Shown piece by piece: positions 35,401 through 43,700 of a stretch of DNA of 64,000 nucleotides. The position numbers were made by a program, and so were the translations under genes. The notes beneath the pieces are model-generated. The model ran no database searches. It saw only the letters and a list, made by a program, of their open reading frames with translations, and was not told the DNA's origin. Positions within the stretch are counted from its first letter, which is position 1; each line of letters starts with the position of its first letter. The stretch is taken from positions 124,001-188,000 of the forward strand of contig NZ_FOIB01000002.1 of assembly GCF_900111765.1 (NCBI RefSeq). Reading direction: 5' to 3'. Source of the stretch: Myxococcus fulvus. GTDB taxonomy: Bacteria > Myxococcota > Myxococcia > Myxococcales > Myxococcaceae.

Positions 35401-36125
35401 TCGCGGAGCTCGGGCTGCAGGGACTTGAGCCGCGCGAACAACTCCGGCTCGAAGGACCCCTGCCCGGCGAAGAGGAACGCGGTGGCCCCCGTCGGCAACC
35501 GCAGCGCGGGACTTCGCGCCGGCTCCACCGCTACCGGAGCGCTCGCCACCGGGGCATCGACGTCGACCAACCTGGAGGTCCCCAGCGAGGCCGGGTCCTC
35601 CAGCAGACGACGGGCCAGCGCACGCACCGGCTCGGAGAACAGCTCCTGGATGGCGGAGCCGCCCTTGAGCACGCGCTCGCGGAAGCTCTGCGCGGACGCG
35701 GGCTCGAACATGTTCGACAGCGACTCGAAGCAGGGGCGGAACGAGTCCGGGAAGGCGCACAGGGCGCCGTTGGTCCTGTCCGCGCAGAGGACCGTCTGGT
35801 AGCCGCACGCCACGGGCGTCCCGTCCCGCTTCAGCGTCCGGAAGCAGAAGCGCACGCCGACCTCGCCCCGCTCCTCGAACGTGGTCAGCACCACGAGGCT
35901 GTCCCCCAGGTTCGCGGGCGAGAGGTTGCGCGAGTACCCCTCGTAGGTGAGCAGGAGCACCCGGTCGAAGTCGCGCCGGAACTCCGGCACCTCGAAGAAG
36001 TGCGGGCTGAAGAGCAGGTGCTCACGGCCCGCGCACTGGAACTTGAAGTTGGTGAGGAAGTGATGGCTCCCGTAGGCCATCGTGTCATCGAAGTGGATGA
36101 CGTACGGGACGGCGAAGTAACCCAT
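29427..36125 (-). CDS. PUFA-synthase-like type I PKS: hotdog-AT-KS-half KS-KR-DH
   Basis: 2232 residues, no carrier domain of its own. Order: hotdog thioesterase-like domain 1-140 (IHFDDTMAYGSHHF, GREHLLF, echoing enediyne thioesterases); acyltransferase about 205-495 (GHSFGE, Ser about 307; YPFHH); ketosynthase about 528-975 with Cys in DAACASSLYA (about 726) and His in EAHGTATPAGD and IGHVGWAAG; a truncated second KS about 990-1240 with DAGGAS where Cys should be; a low-complexity linker 1310-1410; ketoreductase about 1435-1830 (LTGGGRGVTA, the PUFA-type motif, and TSAFSF...DYGAANEAL); dehydratase double hotdog about 1950-2230 (DHLVRGTPTLPG, LVLDAALRL). It presumably builds and processes an acyl chain on the ACPs of the upstream protein. 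ATG has GGGAG upstream; the ACP gene ends 24 bp before. Confidence 0.93.
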   Translation of the reverse strand: MGYFAVPYVIHFDDTMAYGSHHFLTNFKFQCAGREHLLFSPHFFEVPEFRRDFDRVLLLTYEGYSRNLSPANLGDSLVVLTTFEERGEVGVRFCFRTLKRDGTPVACGYQTVLCADRTNGALCAFPDSFRPCFESLSNMFEPASAQSFRERVLKGGSAIQELFSEPVRALARRLLEDPASLGTSRLVDVDAPVASAPVAVEPARSPALRLPTGATAFLFAGQGSFEPELFARLKSLQPELRDELMAVVDVARKHGFDVRPLVEAGDAAEVRHALEQVPQLDQLGIFLSGVLGARWLMREGTAPDVFVGHSFGEIAAMTAAGAMDLRSGAEVVCLRVRALEVVPEDLGTLAAVALGEADTARALVESGVTGVTVAGRNHAKQTVVAGARWELERLRAHLEQRGQGFTFVSSRYPFHHPGLRPAAEAFRVALSRVEMKTPRGLIYSPIERRVYAGAPGELAEALAAHLLKPFDFLGAVERLSSAGCTRFLDCGTEGRLARIVQRIPVPTRALDVRSISALLPPRVKSEAPKGDATVAIVSLGCMLPGGAKDPESFWRNIRQGISGIVDPGVREPSLVTDFIGPVGTQDRAYTLLTGAVRDEDLVAPKGTDPERFRRYVREQKLLAIALAQSMEGLGAHAPERIQCLLGSTAEGSSEYDAALSLEAGEALLRAKGMHGADVALLSRAAREVMGVEARSSELAPHPTLQAVVMDVVGRGVSTVLLDAACASSLYAIALGMKTLQREEADLVLAGGVFSPGPGNNCLFSQFNGLSATGSRPFDASADGVIFGEGAGVVGLMRLSDALARGLPVRAVIRGTGLSSDGRSSSANVPRVEGQVAAMTACYAAADVDPASIQYLEAHGTATPAGDATELKSIGRVFTGKRAGIQLASVKALIGHVGWAAGAASVIKLCKALEHRLFPRQANFERPGDALRALGADFEVSQREQPWPENGANPRRAATNGFGFGGTNAHLVLEEYRGDASPVSTRAGPMSELVVVAAEGVYPDARGTPRVGVPSEVGTRFEVGAFRLPSSLRLLPDIAEDMDLTQGLALTAASALVERLGGFDGLRSGTAIVLGLEGKTRRGVEAIQRVLAASTRRGLRELVLGTPERAALLPLAEALHDTVLTSVRPSGPYTLQGMMANVTPGRVAGALDTKGPNFVIDAGGASLAEALKAARDVLETGFELVLVGSANVLRPGAVDAASASEGVMLLAVTTAEKAAQRGLKVMCGLRLSSGPVREEGVTQLPAHSASEGLAVLRAVQAASEGCAGTLCFHPEAAKGTGLSVEFIPTAARATEARTQVTANPRIEGARHEAATSAARTAHPAAAMSTSTVGETVARAQTVSARGDASAAPGRADRAPVVPGPGVTESVTRSQSEKEAGTWVDTPASTDPRHAPGMKKGLAGGDVSAPQAEASGFDLSASIGYHAPVLVEHPARVTRSSVLTGRRVLFIADDEALAHELEAQARRLRVSDHLILFAGSTSTKGRVRGIDLSSEETAEAGLEALGFEPQLILAVTSVRGGDAPQVVEETALRHEALELLFLTARRSYEKLVAGEVELASLCVGGLGPRRVLHPVTGLFAGMLKSIAREVPARNVRAISTTSTLLPESLDQALVELGSEEDEESPSVEVCFDGETRCVRRLRPTSSPSSGPALLDSSSVVLLTGGGRGVTAVLAGALLKRYGCTVVLLGRSDPEAAPERLLVATDEQLPALEREFYAQELASKWGVRMPELRARFERHLAARELRSTLMGLARLPGRTVYRVADVTRPQDVAKVMDELVREFGRLDLVVHGAGTQTSKKLNRRRLAELRTNLDTKLLGLHHLHAACASRFGRTVPFHVLTSAFSFIGNDGQADYGAANEALDRLCAWVDDVNPRAHWCSVGWLAWDGIGMTRGSEYRVLGASRKLRGIRAEEGEALFLQLVDGQPREAINVQLTQNEREFYGLRLLPEVPMGATAPRPIVREVRVDAASVPCLEDHLVRGTPTLPGAWALDLMLRAALGDRLPELNTVTIEDVRFSRFIRVRPGGHQSLRAECTPLVDEPGVHGVQVRLLGDIVHASGVVLERDLVYAEARFTLTRQPPQGVPGLDVAAPSGRGILAEDPHCVPGGPIELRKMFDCLEDIRLEPTARFAKLGLPTRREEAGATVPALVLDAALRLSAMHVHGVSNDVFAPVQFQRATFDRELVNGRSTAPLQLSLKALRPRLEGDVLQCGTVAAVDEAGRLRMLLEGGLARPMA

Positions 36126-36149
36126 GGCAGGTCTCCCGAGCGAAAGGGT

Positions 36150-37751
36150 TCAGGCGTCCAGGGCGAGCAGCGCCCGGTCATCGTGTCCGCGGGCGCGTTC
36201 GGGCCTCGCGGGCAACAGGCCATCCACCGTTCCGGAGAGCCCACCGTCCACGACCCAGACCGCGCCGTTCACCCGCTGCGTCCGCGAGCCCAGCAGGAGC
36301 TCCGTCACGTCCGCCACGTCGTCCGCGGTGCAGAGCTGTCCTCCCGGCGTCGCGGCCTCCCAGCGCGCCACGCGCCCGGGCGCATCCGGGAACATCCCCA
36401 GCAGCTCGCCGTGCACCGGGCCGGCGGACACGCAGTTGGTGCGGATGCCCTCGGGGGCCAGCTCCGCCGCCAGATAACGGGTCAGCGACTCGACCGCGGC
36501 CTTCACCACGCCCTGGCACCCCAGGTCGTGCATGTACCGCTGGGACATGGACGTCGACATCGTGACGATGGACCCGCCCCCGCGCCGTGCCATCAGCGGA
36601 CGGGCCCGCATGGCGCACTCGTACGTCCCGGTGACGCAGGTGCGGAACGCCTTGTCCCAGTCCCGAGGCGCGATCCGGTCGAACGGACCGATGAGCCCGT
36701 TGGACGCGTTGCACACCAGGAAGTCCAACCCGCCGAGCCGCTCGCCGATGGCGGAGAACAGCCGTTCCAGGTGCTCCTCGTGCGCGACGGAGCCCCACAG
36801 GTGCAGCGCCTTGCCACCCGCCGCGAGGATCTCCTGCGCGGTCCGCTCCCCGTCGTCCCGCGAGTGGAATGAGTTGACCACCACCGTGGCCCCCGCGCTG
36901 GCCAGGCGCATGGCGATGACCTTGCCGATGCCCTTCCCCGAGCCCGTGACGAGCGCGACCTTGCCCTCGAAGGGCAACGGCGGCTGGCTCCTGACCGGCG
37001 GCGCGGCACGCATGGGCGCCTGCTCCACGGAAGCGCTCGTCACCGGCGCCGAGCCCTGCTGGGAGCGGATGGCCTCGCAGATGGCGGAGAGGGTGCGCAG
37101 GCGCTGGGACGGCTTGGGCGCCACCTCCCAACCGAGCTCCTTGATGAGCACTGCCACCACCTCCGCCTGCTTGACGGAGTCGATGCCCAGCTCGTCCTCC
37201 AGGTCGGCGTCGAGCGTCAGCAACTCCTCCGGATAGCGCGTCACCCGCGCGAACACGGCGCGGACCTTCGACTCCAGGTCCGCCGCCGCGTCCTCCACGT
37301 GCCGCGGCGTGGCGCGCGATGCGGCGGACGCAGCGCCCACCGAGGGTGCCGCCATGGGCATCGCCTCCGACGCGACAGCAGAGGCCACGGACCGTGAAGC
37401 CACCGGGAACGGCGCCACCACGGGCACCGGGCTCCTCACGGCCGCGGACGCAGACGGCACTGCCCCGACGGGCGCGGACTCCGCGAGCAGCGAGGCGACG
37501 CCCTCCGCGATGGCCCCGAGCGTGCGGGCCTTCGCGCCCCTGGGCAGCCTGTCCGCGGAGAGGTTGAACTCGCGCGCCACGACGGCGGCGATCTCCGCGA
37601 GCTTCACCGAGTCGATGCCCAGCTCATCCTCGAGCGAGGCCTCCGCCGTGAGGATGTCGAGCGGATACCGCGTGACGGACGCCGCGCACTGACGAATCCG
37701 CTCCAGGACCTGAGCGGAAGAAGGAATGCCCTGCGGGGATGACGGGGACAT
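36150..37751 (-). CDS. Tandem acyl-carrier protein fused to FabL-like enoyl reductase
   Basis: 533 residues. ACP1 about 12-90 with the phosphopantetheine Ser in LGIDSVKLAE (about 48). An Ala/Val/Pro linker follows. ACP2 is about 150-225 (LGIDSVKQAEVV, about 190). An SDR domain, about 255-510, opens with VALVTGSGKGIGKVIA and aligns well by eye with enoyl-ACP reductase III (NASNGLIGPFD, ESLTRYLAAELAPEGIRTNCVSAGPV, VVDGG). The family Tyr seven residues before the active Lys is Leu here (RYMHDL...VVKAA). Tandem ACPs of the GIDS(V/I)K type are a hallmark of PUFA-type synthases. First gene of the operon; the ATG has GAGGG upstream. It probably supplies both carrier and reductive steps to the downstream synthase. 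Confidence 0.93.
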   Translation of the reverse strand: MSPSSPQGIPSSAQVLERIRQCAASVTRYPLDILTAEASLEDELGIDSVKLAEIAAVVAREFNLSADRLPRGAKARTLGAIAEGVASLLAESAPVGAVPSASAAVRSPVPVVAPFPVASRSVASAVASEAMPMAAPSVGAASAASRATPRHVEDAAADLESKVRAVFARVTRYPEELLTLDADLEDELGIDSVKQAEVVAVLIKELGWEVAPKPSQRLRTLSAICEAIRSQQGSAPVTSASVEQAPMRAAPPVRSQPPLPFEGKVALVTGSGKGIGKVIAMRLASAGATVVVNSFHSRDDGERTAQEILAAGGKALHLWGSVAHEEHLERLFSAIGERLGGLDFLVCNASNGLIGPFDRIAPRDWDKAFRTCVTGTYECAMRARPLMARRGGGSIVTMSTSMSQRYMHDLGCQGVVKAAVESLTRYLAAELAPEGIRTNCVSAGPVHGELLGMFPDAPGRVARWEAATPGGQLCTADDVADVTELLLGSRTQRVNGAVWVVDGGLSGTVDGLLPARPERARGHDDRALLALDA

Positions 37752-38143
37752 GCTGAACCCTCACGATTCTGACAACGCATGGATGAATGAGACACGTGCG
37801 TTGTGCATGAGGGGTCTGACATTGCGTGTCCGGGCCCACGGAGCGTGAAACAATGACAGCCATGAACGGACGTTCGTGGCGCCCGTGCATGGGAATGAAT
37901 TGACGGCGTTCGGGTTTCTTCCCGCAATGCGGGCCACGCCCACGAGGGGCATGCGGGTGAACCCACGCATGCGCGCTCAAGCGAGCGTTCGCTCGTCCAT
38001 GGCCATACATGGCCCCATGGACAATCTAGACACCTGAAAACAACAGTCATCGCCGAACAAACGTTCGGGCGACGAAAAGACTTGCACGGGCCCGCGATGC
38101 GCGCGGGGCCTCGTGCGTGGGGTGTGGTGGTGGGGCGAGGCGC
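37752..38143 (-). promoter_or_regulatory. 392-bp upstream region of the synthase operon with repeated CGTTCG sites
   Basis: No gene seen. The hexamer CGTTCG occurs four times on the plus strand (37871, 37907, 37986, 38062). One copy sits in CGAGCG-TT-CGCTCG (37982-37995) and one in CGAAC-AAAC-GTTCG (38054-38067). The stretch is less GC-rich than its flanks, as promoters are here. Likely the control region for the PKS operon; no promoter boxes are assigned. Confidence 0.45.
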
Positions 38144-38566
38144 TCAGTTCTTGGCGGTCGCCTCGCGCAGCCGCTCTTCCTGCGCCCGCAGCTCGGGCGT
38201 CATCGCCTCGCCGAAGTCCTCCATCTCGAAGACCTGGCGGATCTCAATCTCGGACTCGCCCAGCATCGGGTTCGGGCAGCGCTTCACCCACTCGATGGCC
38301 TCCTCCTTGGACTTCACCTGGAAGAGCCAGAAGCCGGCCACCAGCTCCTTCGTCTCCGCGAAGGGCCCGTCAATCACCGTCCGCGAGGTGCCGCTGAAGC
38401 GAACGCGCACGCCCTTCGAGCTGGGGTGGAGCCCCTCGCCGGCGAGCAGCACCCCGGCCTTCACCAGCTCCTCGTTGTACTTCCCCATCTCGGTCATCAG
38501 CTTCTCGTCCGGCATCACTCCGGCTTCCGAGTCCTTGTCCGCCTTCACAATCACCATGAATCGCAT
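38144..38566 (-). CDS. YciI/DGPF-domain protein
   Basis: 140 residues. N-terminus MRFMVIVKADKDSEAG, then the DGPF motif itself (VIDGPFAETKELVAGFWLFQ, about 66-85) and a helical end (SKEEAIEWVKRCPNP). This matches the YCII-related DGPF proteins, small ferredoxin-like cytoplasmic proteins often found beside ECF sigma factors; biochemical role is poorly known. An AGGAG site precedes the ATG at 38566. No sigma factor gene adjoins it here, so it appears to be a lone gene. Confidence 0.92.
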   Translation of the reverse strand: MRFMVIVKADKDSEAGVMPDEKLMTEMGKYNEELVKAGVLLAGEGLHPSSKGVRVRFSGTSRTVIDGPFAETKELVAGFWLFQVKSKEEAIEWVKRCPNPMLGESEIEIRQVFEMEDFGEAMTPELRAQEERLREATAKN

Positions 38567-38872
38567 CGTGTGCTCCTTGTCGTTCCGAGGTTCCGCGCCG
38601 GTTGCTCTCCGGCTTCATTGCTTCGTCGAACAGGCGCGCGGGAGATCGACACGGCCCCGATTTATTTTGAGGGCCGCCGCCAACCCCCCGGAATGACTCG
38701 CCTCTTAGGACCTTCTTCCGAAAATAGGGACGGAAATGGGCGTCCGCACGTGCGGGAATGCGCGACGACCGTCGGAAGCCGGAATCAGCGTTTGACCCGA
38801 AAAATGGGATCCGCCTCTCTCTGCCGGGTGGTGCCCCCGGGCGCCTATTCCCCCAGCCGAAAGGCAGATGCC
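38567..38872. other. 306-bp divergent spacer before the chitinase gene
   Basis: Holds the promoters of the YciI-type gene and the chitinase gene. An AT-rich tract, GATTTATTTTGAG, lies at about 38658-38670 and a 12-bp palindrome CCGCAC-GTGCGG at 38744-38755. I checked for a GEMM-type riboswitch and did not find its conserved core. Confidence 0.4.
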
Positions 38873-40708
38873 ATGCAGCTTCCAGGATTCCTCCACCGGA
38901 CGGGCCTCACCGCCTTCGTGGTCCTCACCACCCTGCTTTGCTTCCTGCTCCCCGCGCACGTCCTGGCGGCGGACCGGGGCGCATGGGCGCCCAACACGGC
39001 GTACACCGTGGGCGACATCGTCTCCTATTCCGGCAAGGGCTACGACTGCCGGCAGTCCCACACGTCGCTCGTCGGTTGGGAGCCGCCGAACGTGCTGGCC
39101 CTCTGGCTGGAGCGTACGGGGAATCCACCGCCGGACACCCAGGCGCCCTCGGTCCCATCCTCACTGACGTCCACGGCGAAGAACCACGAGAGCGTGTCGC
39201 TGAGTTGGGGCGCGTCCACGGACAACGTGGGCGTCACCGGCTACGAAATCTTCACCAACGGAGGCACGGCCGCGTCCGCCTCCACGTCGGGTGCCACGAG
39301 CGTCACGGTGACGGGCCTGGCGGAGAACACCACGTACACCTTCACCGTGAAGGCCCGGGACGCCGCGGGCAACCGCTCGGCGGCGAGCAGCGCGCACAGC
39401 GTGACGACCTCTCCGCGCCCACCGGTCGACACCGTGCCGCCGTCCACGCCCGGCAGCCTGCGCTCCACCGGCGTGAGCAACAGCAGCGTGTCCTTGAGCT
39501 GGAGCGCGTCCACGGACAACGTGGCCGTCACCGGCTACGAAATCTTCGTCAACGGCGGCGGCAGCGCCTCGGCCACCACCTCGGGCGCCACCAGCGTCAC
39601 GGTGACGGGCCTCAACGCGAACACGACCTACACCTTCACCGCGAAGGCGCGCGACGCGGCGGGCAACCGCTCGGCGGCGAGCAACAGCGTGTCCGCGACG
39701 ACGACGGGCACACAGCCCACGGGCAACAAGATCATCGTGGGCTACTGGCACAACTTCGACAACGGCTCGACGAACATCCGCCTGCGCGACATCTCCGCGA
39801 AGTTCAACGTCATCCAGGTCGCCTTCGCCGAGCCCGTGGGCGGCGCGGGCTCCGGCAACATGGCCTTCACGCCGTACAACTCGAGCGTCGCGGACTTCAA
39901 GGCGGACATCGCGCTGCTCAAGAGCCAGGGCCGCAAGGTGCTCATCTCCATCGGCGGAGCCAACGGCACGGTGCACCTGGATGACGCTGGCGCGCGGCAG
40001 AACTTCGTCACCACGATGCAGAACCTCATCACCACCTACGGCTTCGACGGGCTCGACCTGGACCTGGAGGGCAGCTCGCTGTCGCTCAACGGCGGGGACA
40101 CCGACTTCCGCAACCCCACCACGCCGCGCATCGTCAACATCATCCAGGCCACGCGCCAGCTGCTCAACCAGAACGGCACGGGCTTCATCCTCACCATGGC
40201 GCCCGAGACGGCCTACGTGCAGGGCGGTATGTCCGCGTACGGCGGTCCCTGGGGCGCGTACCTGCCGGTCATCCACGCGCTGCGCGACAGGCTGACGTAC
40301 CTGCACGTGCAGCACTACAACACCGGCACCGTCATGGCGCTCGACGGCCGGGCCTACGCGCAGAGCACGCCGGACTTCCACGTGGCCATGGCGGAGATGA
40401 TGATTCAGGGCTTCCCCGTGGGCGGCAACACCAGCGCGATGTTCCCGGGGCTGCGCGCGGACCAGGTGCTCATCGGCCTGCCGTCGTCACCGCAGGCGGC
40501 GGGCGGCGGGTACACCACGCCGGCCAACGTGCACAAGGCGCTCGACTACCTGCTCAAGGGCCAGTCCTTCGGCGGCACCTATGTGCTGCGAAACCCCGCG
40601 GGCTACCCCGGCTTCAAGGGCCTGATGACCTGGTCCATCAACTGGGACCAGTTCACGAACTTCGAGTTCTCCAACAGCCACCGCGCGTACCTGGACACCT
40701 ACCCGTAG
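38873..40708 (+). CDS. Secreted chitinase (GH18) with chitin-binding and two FnIII domains
   Basis: 611 residues from the ATG at 38873. Signal peptide 1-32 (FVVLTTLLCFLLPAHVLAA). CBM5/12 chitin-binding domain about 35-80 (WAPNTAYTVGDIVSYSGKGYDC). Two fibronectin III domains about 88-178 and 186-277, nearly identical (STDNV-x-VTGYEIF, RDAAGNRSAAS). GH18 barrel 285-611 with YWHNFDNG, ISIGGAN and the catalytic DGLDLDLE ending in the acid Glu near residue 400. It cleaves beta-1,4-GlcNAc polymers outside the cell, as expected for a predator of fungi. Monocistronic, with a strong hairpin after the stop codon. The two FnIII units look like a recent duplication. Confidence 0.96.
   Translation: MQLPGFLHRTGLTAFVVLTTLLCFLLPAHVLAADRGAWAPNTAYTVGDIVSYSGKGYDCRQSHTSLVGWEPPNVLALWLERTGNPPPDTQAPSVPSSLTSTAKNHESVSLSWGASTDNVGVTGYEIFTNGGTAASASTSGATSVTVTGLAENTTYTFTVKARDAAGNRSAASSAHSVTTSPRPPVDTVPPSTPGSLRSTGVSNSSVSLSWSASTDNVAVTGYEIFVNGGGSASATTSGATSVTVTGLNANTTYTFTAKARDAAGNRSAASNSVSATTTGTQPTGNKIIVGYWHNFDNGSTNIRLRDISAKFNVIQVAFAEPVGGAGSGNMAFTPYNSSVADFKADIALLKSQGRKVLISIGGANGTVHLDDAGARQNFVTTMQNLITTYGFDGLDLDLEGSSLSLNGGDTDFRNPTTPRIVNIIQATRQLLNQNGTGFILTMAPETAYVQGGMSAYGGPWGAYLPVIHALRDRLTYLHVQHYNTGTVMALDGRAYAQSTPDFHVAMAEMMIQGFPVGGNTSAMFPGLRADQVLIGLPSSPQAAGGGYTTPANVHKALDYLLKGQSFGGTYVLRNPAGYPGFKGLMTWSINWDQFTNFEFSNSHRAYLDTYP
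39150..39720 (+). repeat. Tandem duplication of the FnIII-coding segment
   Basis: Two in-frame copies about 295 bp apart. For example CACGGACAACGTGG recurs near 39216 and 39513, and GGCAACCGCTCGGCGGCGAG recurs near 39368 and 39662. The high DNA identity points to recent duplication or gene conversion inside the chitinase gene. Confidence 0.8.
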
Positions 40709-40720
40709 GCCCGTCTCCCA

Positions 40721-40755
40721 CGGACCCGGCGCAGGCGAGGATTGCGCCGGGTCCG
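40721..40755 (+). terminator. Hairpin terminator of the chitinase gene
   Basis: Perfect 13-bp arms (40721-40733 CGGACCCGGCGCA, and 40743-40755), 9-nt loop, 12 bp past the chitinase stop and 27 bp before the helicase start. No U-tract. Confidence 0.65.
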
Positions 40756-40782
40756 CCACGGCGCTAGGGAGGCGGTCCCCGT

Positions 40783-43700
40783 ATGTCCGCGACCGCCGAC
40801 CTGCTCGAAACCATCCAGGAGGAAGCGCGCCCGGAGACCTGGTCCGCCGGCATGGGCCTGGCCCGCGCCGGCGCCGTCTCGGTGCAGTCCGTCGGCGAGG
40901 AGGAGACGGTGCTGCGCGTGCGCGCCACCGGCCGCCCCGCCCCCGTGACGACGGTCCTCTATCCCGAGGACGAAATCTGGGAGTGCGACTGCCGGGGGAA
41001 GCATGACCCGTGCGAGCACGTGGTGGCCGCCGCCCTCTTCCTCCACCACACTGCGCAGAAGGGCGCCCCGCCCCGTCCCGCGGCTCCCGCACGCCCCGCC
41101 GCGCCCGCGCGTCCGATGGCGTCCGCGCGCCCCGCCGCGCCCGCTCGCCCCACGACGGCCCCAGCGCCCGGCGCGCGGCCTGGAGCGACGGCCAAGCCGG
41201 AGCGGCTGGTGTACCGCTTCAAGCGCGTGGACGGCGGCCTCCAGTTGGAGCGACTGGTGGTCCGTCCGGACAACACCGCGCGACTGCTGGCGCGCAGCCT
41301 GTCCTCGCTGCTGACGAACCCCGTGGAGGCCGCGCGCATCCAGGTGGAGCCGTGCGACCGCGTGGTGGACGCGCTGCTCGCGAGGCCCACGCGCGGCGCG
41401 CTTCCTCCAGAGCGATTGGATGCGCTGCTGCGAGCGCTGGAGCCCGCGCGCACCATCCTCTTCGACGGGATGTTGATGTCCGTGTCCAGCGAGCTGCTCC
41501 TGCCCCGCGTCACCGTGGAGGACCGGGGCGAGCAGACCGTGATGAAGGTGGACAGGGACCCGCGCGTCACCGAGGTCATCAGCCCTGGCATCGCGGTGGG
41601 CGGCGGCGTGATGTTCCGGCTCGGCGAGCAGTCCATCTCCGGTTCGCGGCTGGAGAAGCTGCCGCAGGAGCGCGCCTTCTCACCGGACCAGATGGGCGAC
41701 CTCACCGGCAAGGTGCTGCCGGAGCTGGCCAGGCGCCTGCCCGTGGACGTGAAGAGCAAGCGGCTGCCGGCCATCGACCGCACGCTCAAGCCGCGCATCT
41801 CCCTGGAGCTGGACCCGCTCGAAGGTGGGCTCTCCGTGTTGCCCACGCTGGTGTACGGCTCACCGCCCACGGTGCGCATCGACAACGGGCGCATGGTGTA
41901 CCTGAGCGGCGCGGTGCCCGTGCGCGACGAGGGCGCCGAGCAGAAGCTCATCCACGGCCTGCGCGATGAATTGAACATGGTCCCCGGCCGGCGCGTGGCG
42001 GTGCAGGGCAAGGAGGCCGTGCAGCTCGCCGACAAGCTGCGGCGCTGGCGCGGCGGGCTCACCGGCGACGCGGCGCGCTTCGTCAGCCCGGACGTGAAGC
42101 TCAAGCCCGTGCTCGGCGTGCAGACGGGCACCACCGAGGTGGGCGCGCCGAGCGTCGGCGTCTCGTTCAACTTCGAGGTGGAGGGCGCGGGCCCGGACGC
42201 GCCGCGCATGGTGGACGCGGCCGCGGTGATGAAGGCCTATGAAGAGGGCCTGGGCCTGGTGCCGCTGGAGGGCGGAGGCTGGGCGCCCCTGCCCACCCAG
42301 TGGCTGAAGTCGCATGGTCAGCGCGTGACGGACCTGCTGGCGGCGCGCGACTCGAATGGCCGCATCGCCAACCACGCCATCCCCCAGCTCACGGACCTGT
42401 GCGAGGCGCTGGAGCACCCGCCCCCGCCCGGACTGGAGAAGCTGGCGCCGCTGGTGAAGGGCTTCGAGAAGCTGCCCGAGCCTCACCTCCCCCAGGACCT
42501 CACCGCGAAGCTGCGCCCGTACCAGTTGCACGGCGTGAGCTGGCTCACCTTCCTGCGGCAGGCGGGGCTGGGCGGCGTGCTCGCGGACGACATGGGTCTG
42601 GGCAAGACGCTCCAGACGATTTGCATGATTGGGAAGGGCACGCTCGTCGTGGCGCCCACCAGCGTGCTTCCCAACTGGCACGCGGAGGTGCGGCGCTTCC
42701 GCCCCTCGCTGAAGGTGTCCGTGTACCACGGCCCCGGCCGCTCCCTGGACGAGACGGCCGACGTGACGCTCACCACGTATGCGCTGCTGCGGCTGGACGC
42801 GGAGGTGCTGGGCGCGAAGACGTGGGACATGGTGGTGCTCGACGAGGCGCAGGCCATCAAGAACCCCGACAGCCAGGTGGCGCGTGCGGCGTACGAGCTG
42901 GAGTCGAACTTCCGGCTCGCGCTCAGCGGCACGCCCATCGAGAACCGGCTCGAGGAGCTTTGGAGCCTGATGCACTTCACCAACCGGGGCCTGCTCGGAG
43001 GACGCAAGGACTTCGAGGAGCGGTGGGCGCGTCCCGTCTCGGACAACCTCAAGGGCGCGGCCGAGCGGCTTCGCGCGCGCATCCGGCCCTTCGTGCTGCG
43101 CAGGCTCAAGCGGGACGTGGCGCCGGAGCTGCCGCCGCGCACCGAGTCCGTCCGTCACGTCACCCTGAGCGAGCACGAGCGCGCCGTCTATGACGCGGTG
43201 TACTCCGCCACTCGCGAAGAGGTGGTGTCGCAGCTGGAGGCGGGCGGCAGCGTGCTCAAGGCGCTGGAGGCGCTCTTGCGCTTGCGGCAGGCCGCGTGTC
43301 ATCCGGCGCTCGTCCCGGGCCAGCACGCGAAGTCGTCGTCGAAGGTGCAGGCGCTGGTGGAGGCGCTCGGCACGGCGGTGGAGGACGGGCACAAGGCGCT
43401 CGTCTTCTCCCAGTGGACCTCGATGCTGGACCTCATCGAGCCGGCGCTGCGCGAGGCGGACATCGGCTTCATCCGCCTGGACGGCAGCACGTCGAACCGA
43501 GGCGCGGTGGCGGATTCCTTCCAGGACCCGAAGGGCCCGCCGGTGATGCTCATCTCCCTCAAGGCGGGCGCCACGGGGTTGAACCTGACGGCGGCGGACC
43601 ACGTGTTCCTGGTGGACCCGTGGTGGAACCCCTCCGTGGAGAACCAGGCCGCGGACCGCGCGCACCGCATCGGTCAGCAGCGGCCCGTCATGGTGTACCG

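Noticed and set aside
28320..37751. Classical enediyne or PfaABCD PUFA cluster
   Set aside because: There is no PPTase domain, no PfaD-type flavin reductase, no FabA-type DH pair, and the ACPs lie on a separate SDR fusion. Kept as PUFA-like only.
38567..38872. c-di-GMP (GEMM) riboswitch before the chitinase gene
   Set aside because: Some A-rich and G-rich pieces suggested it, but the conserved core and paired helices could not be found.
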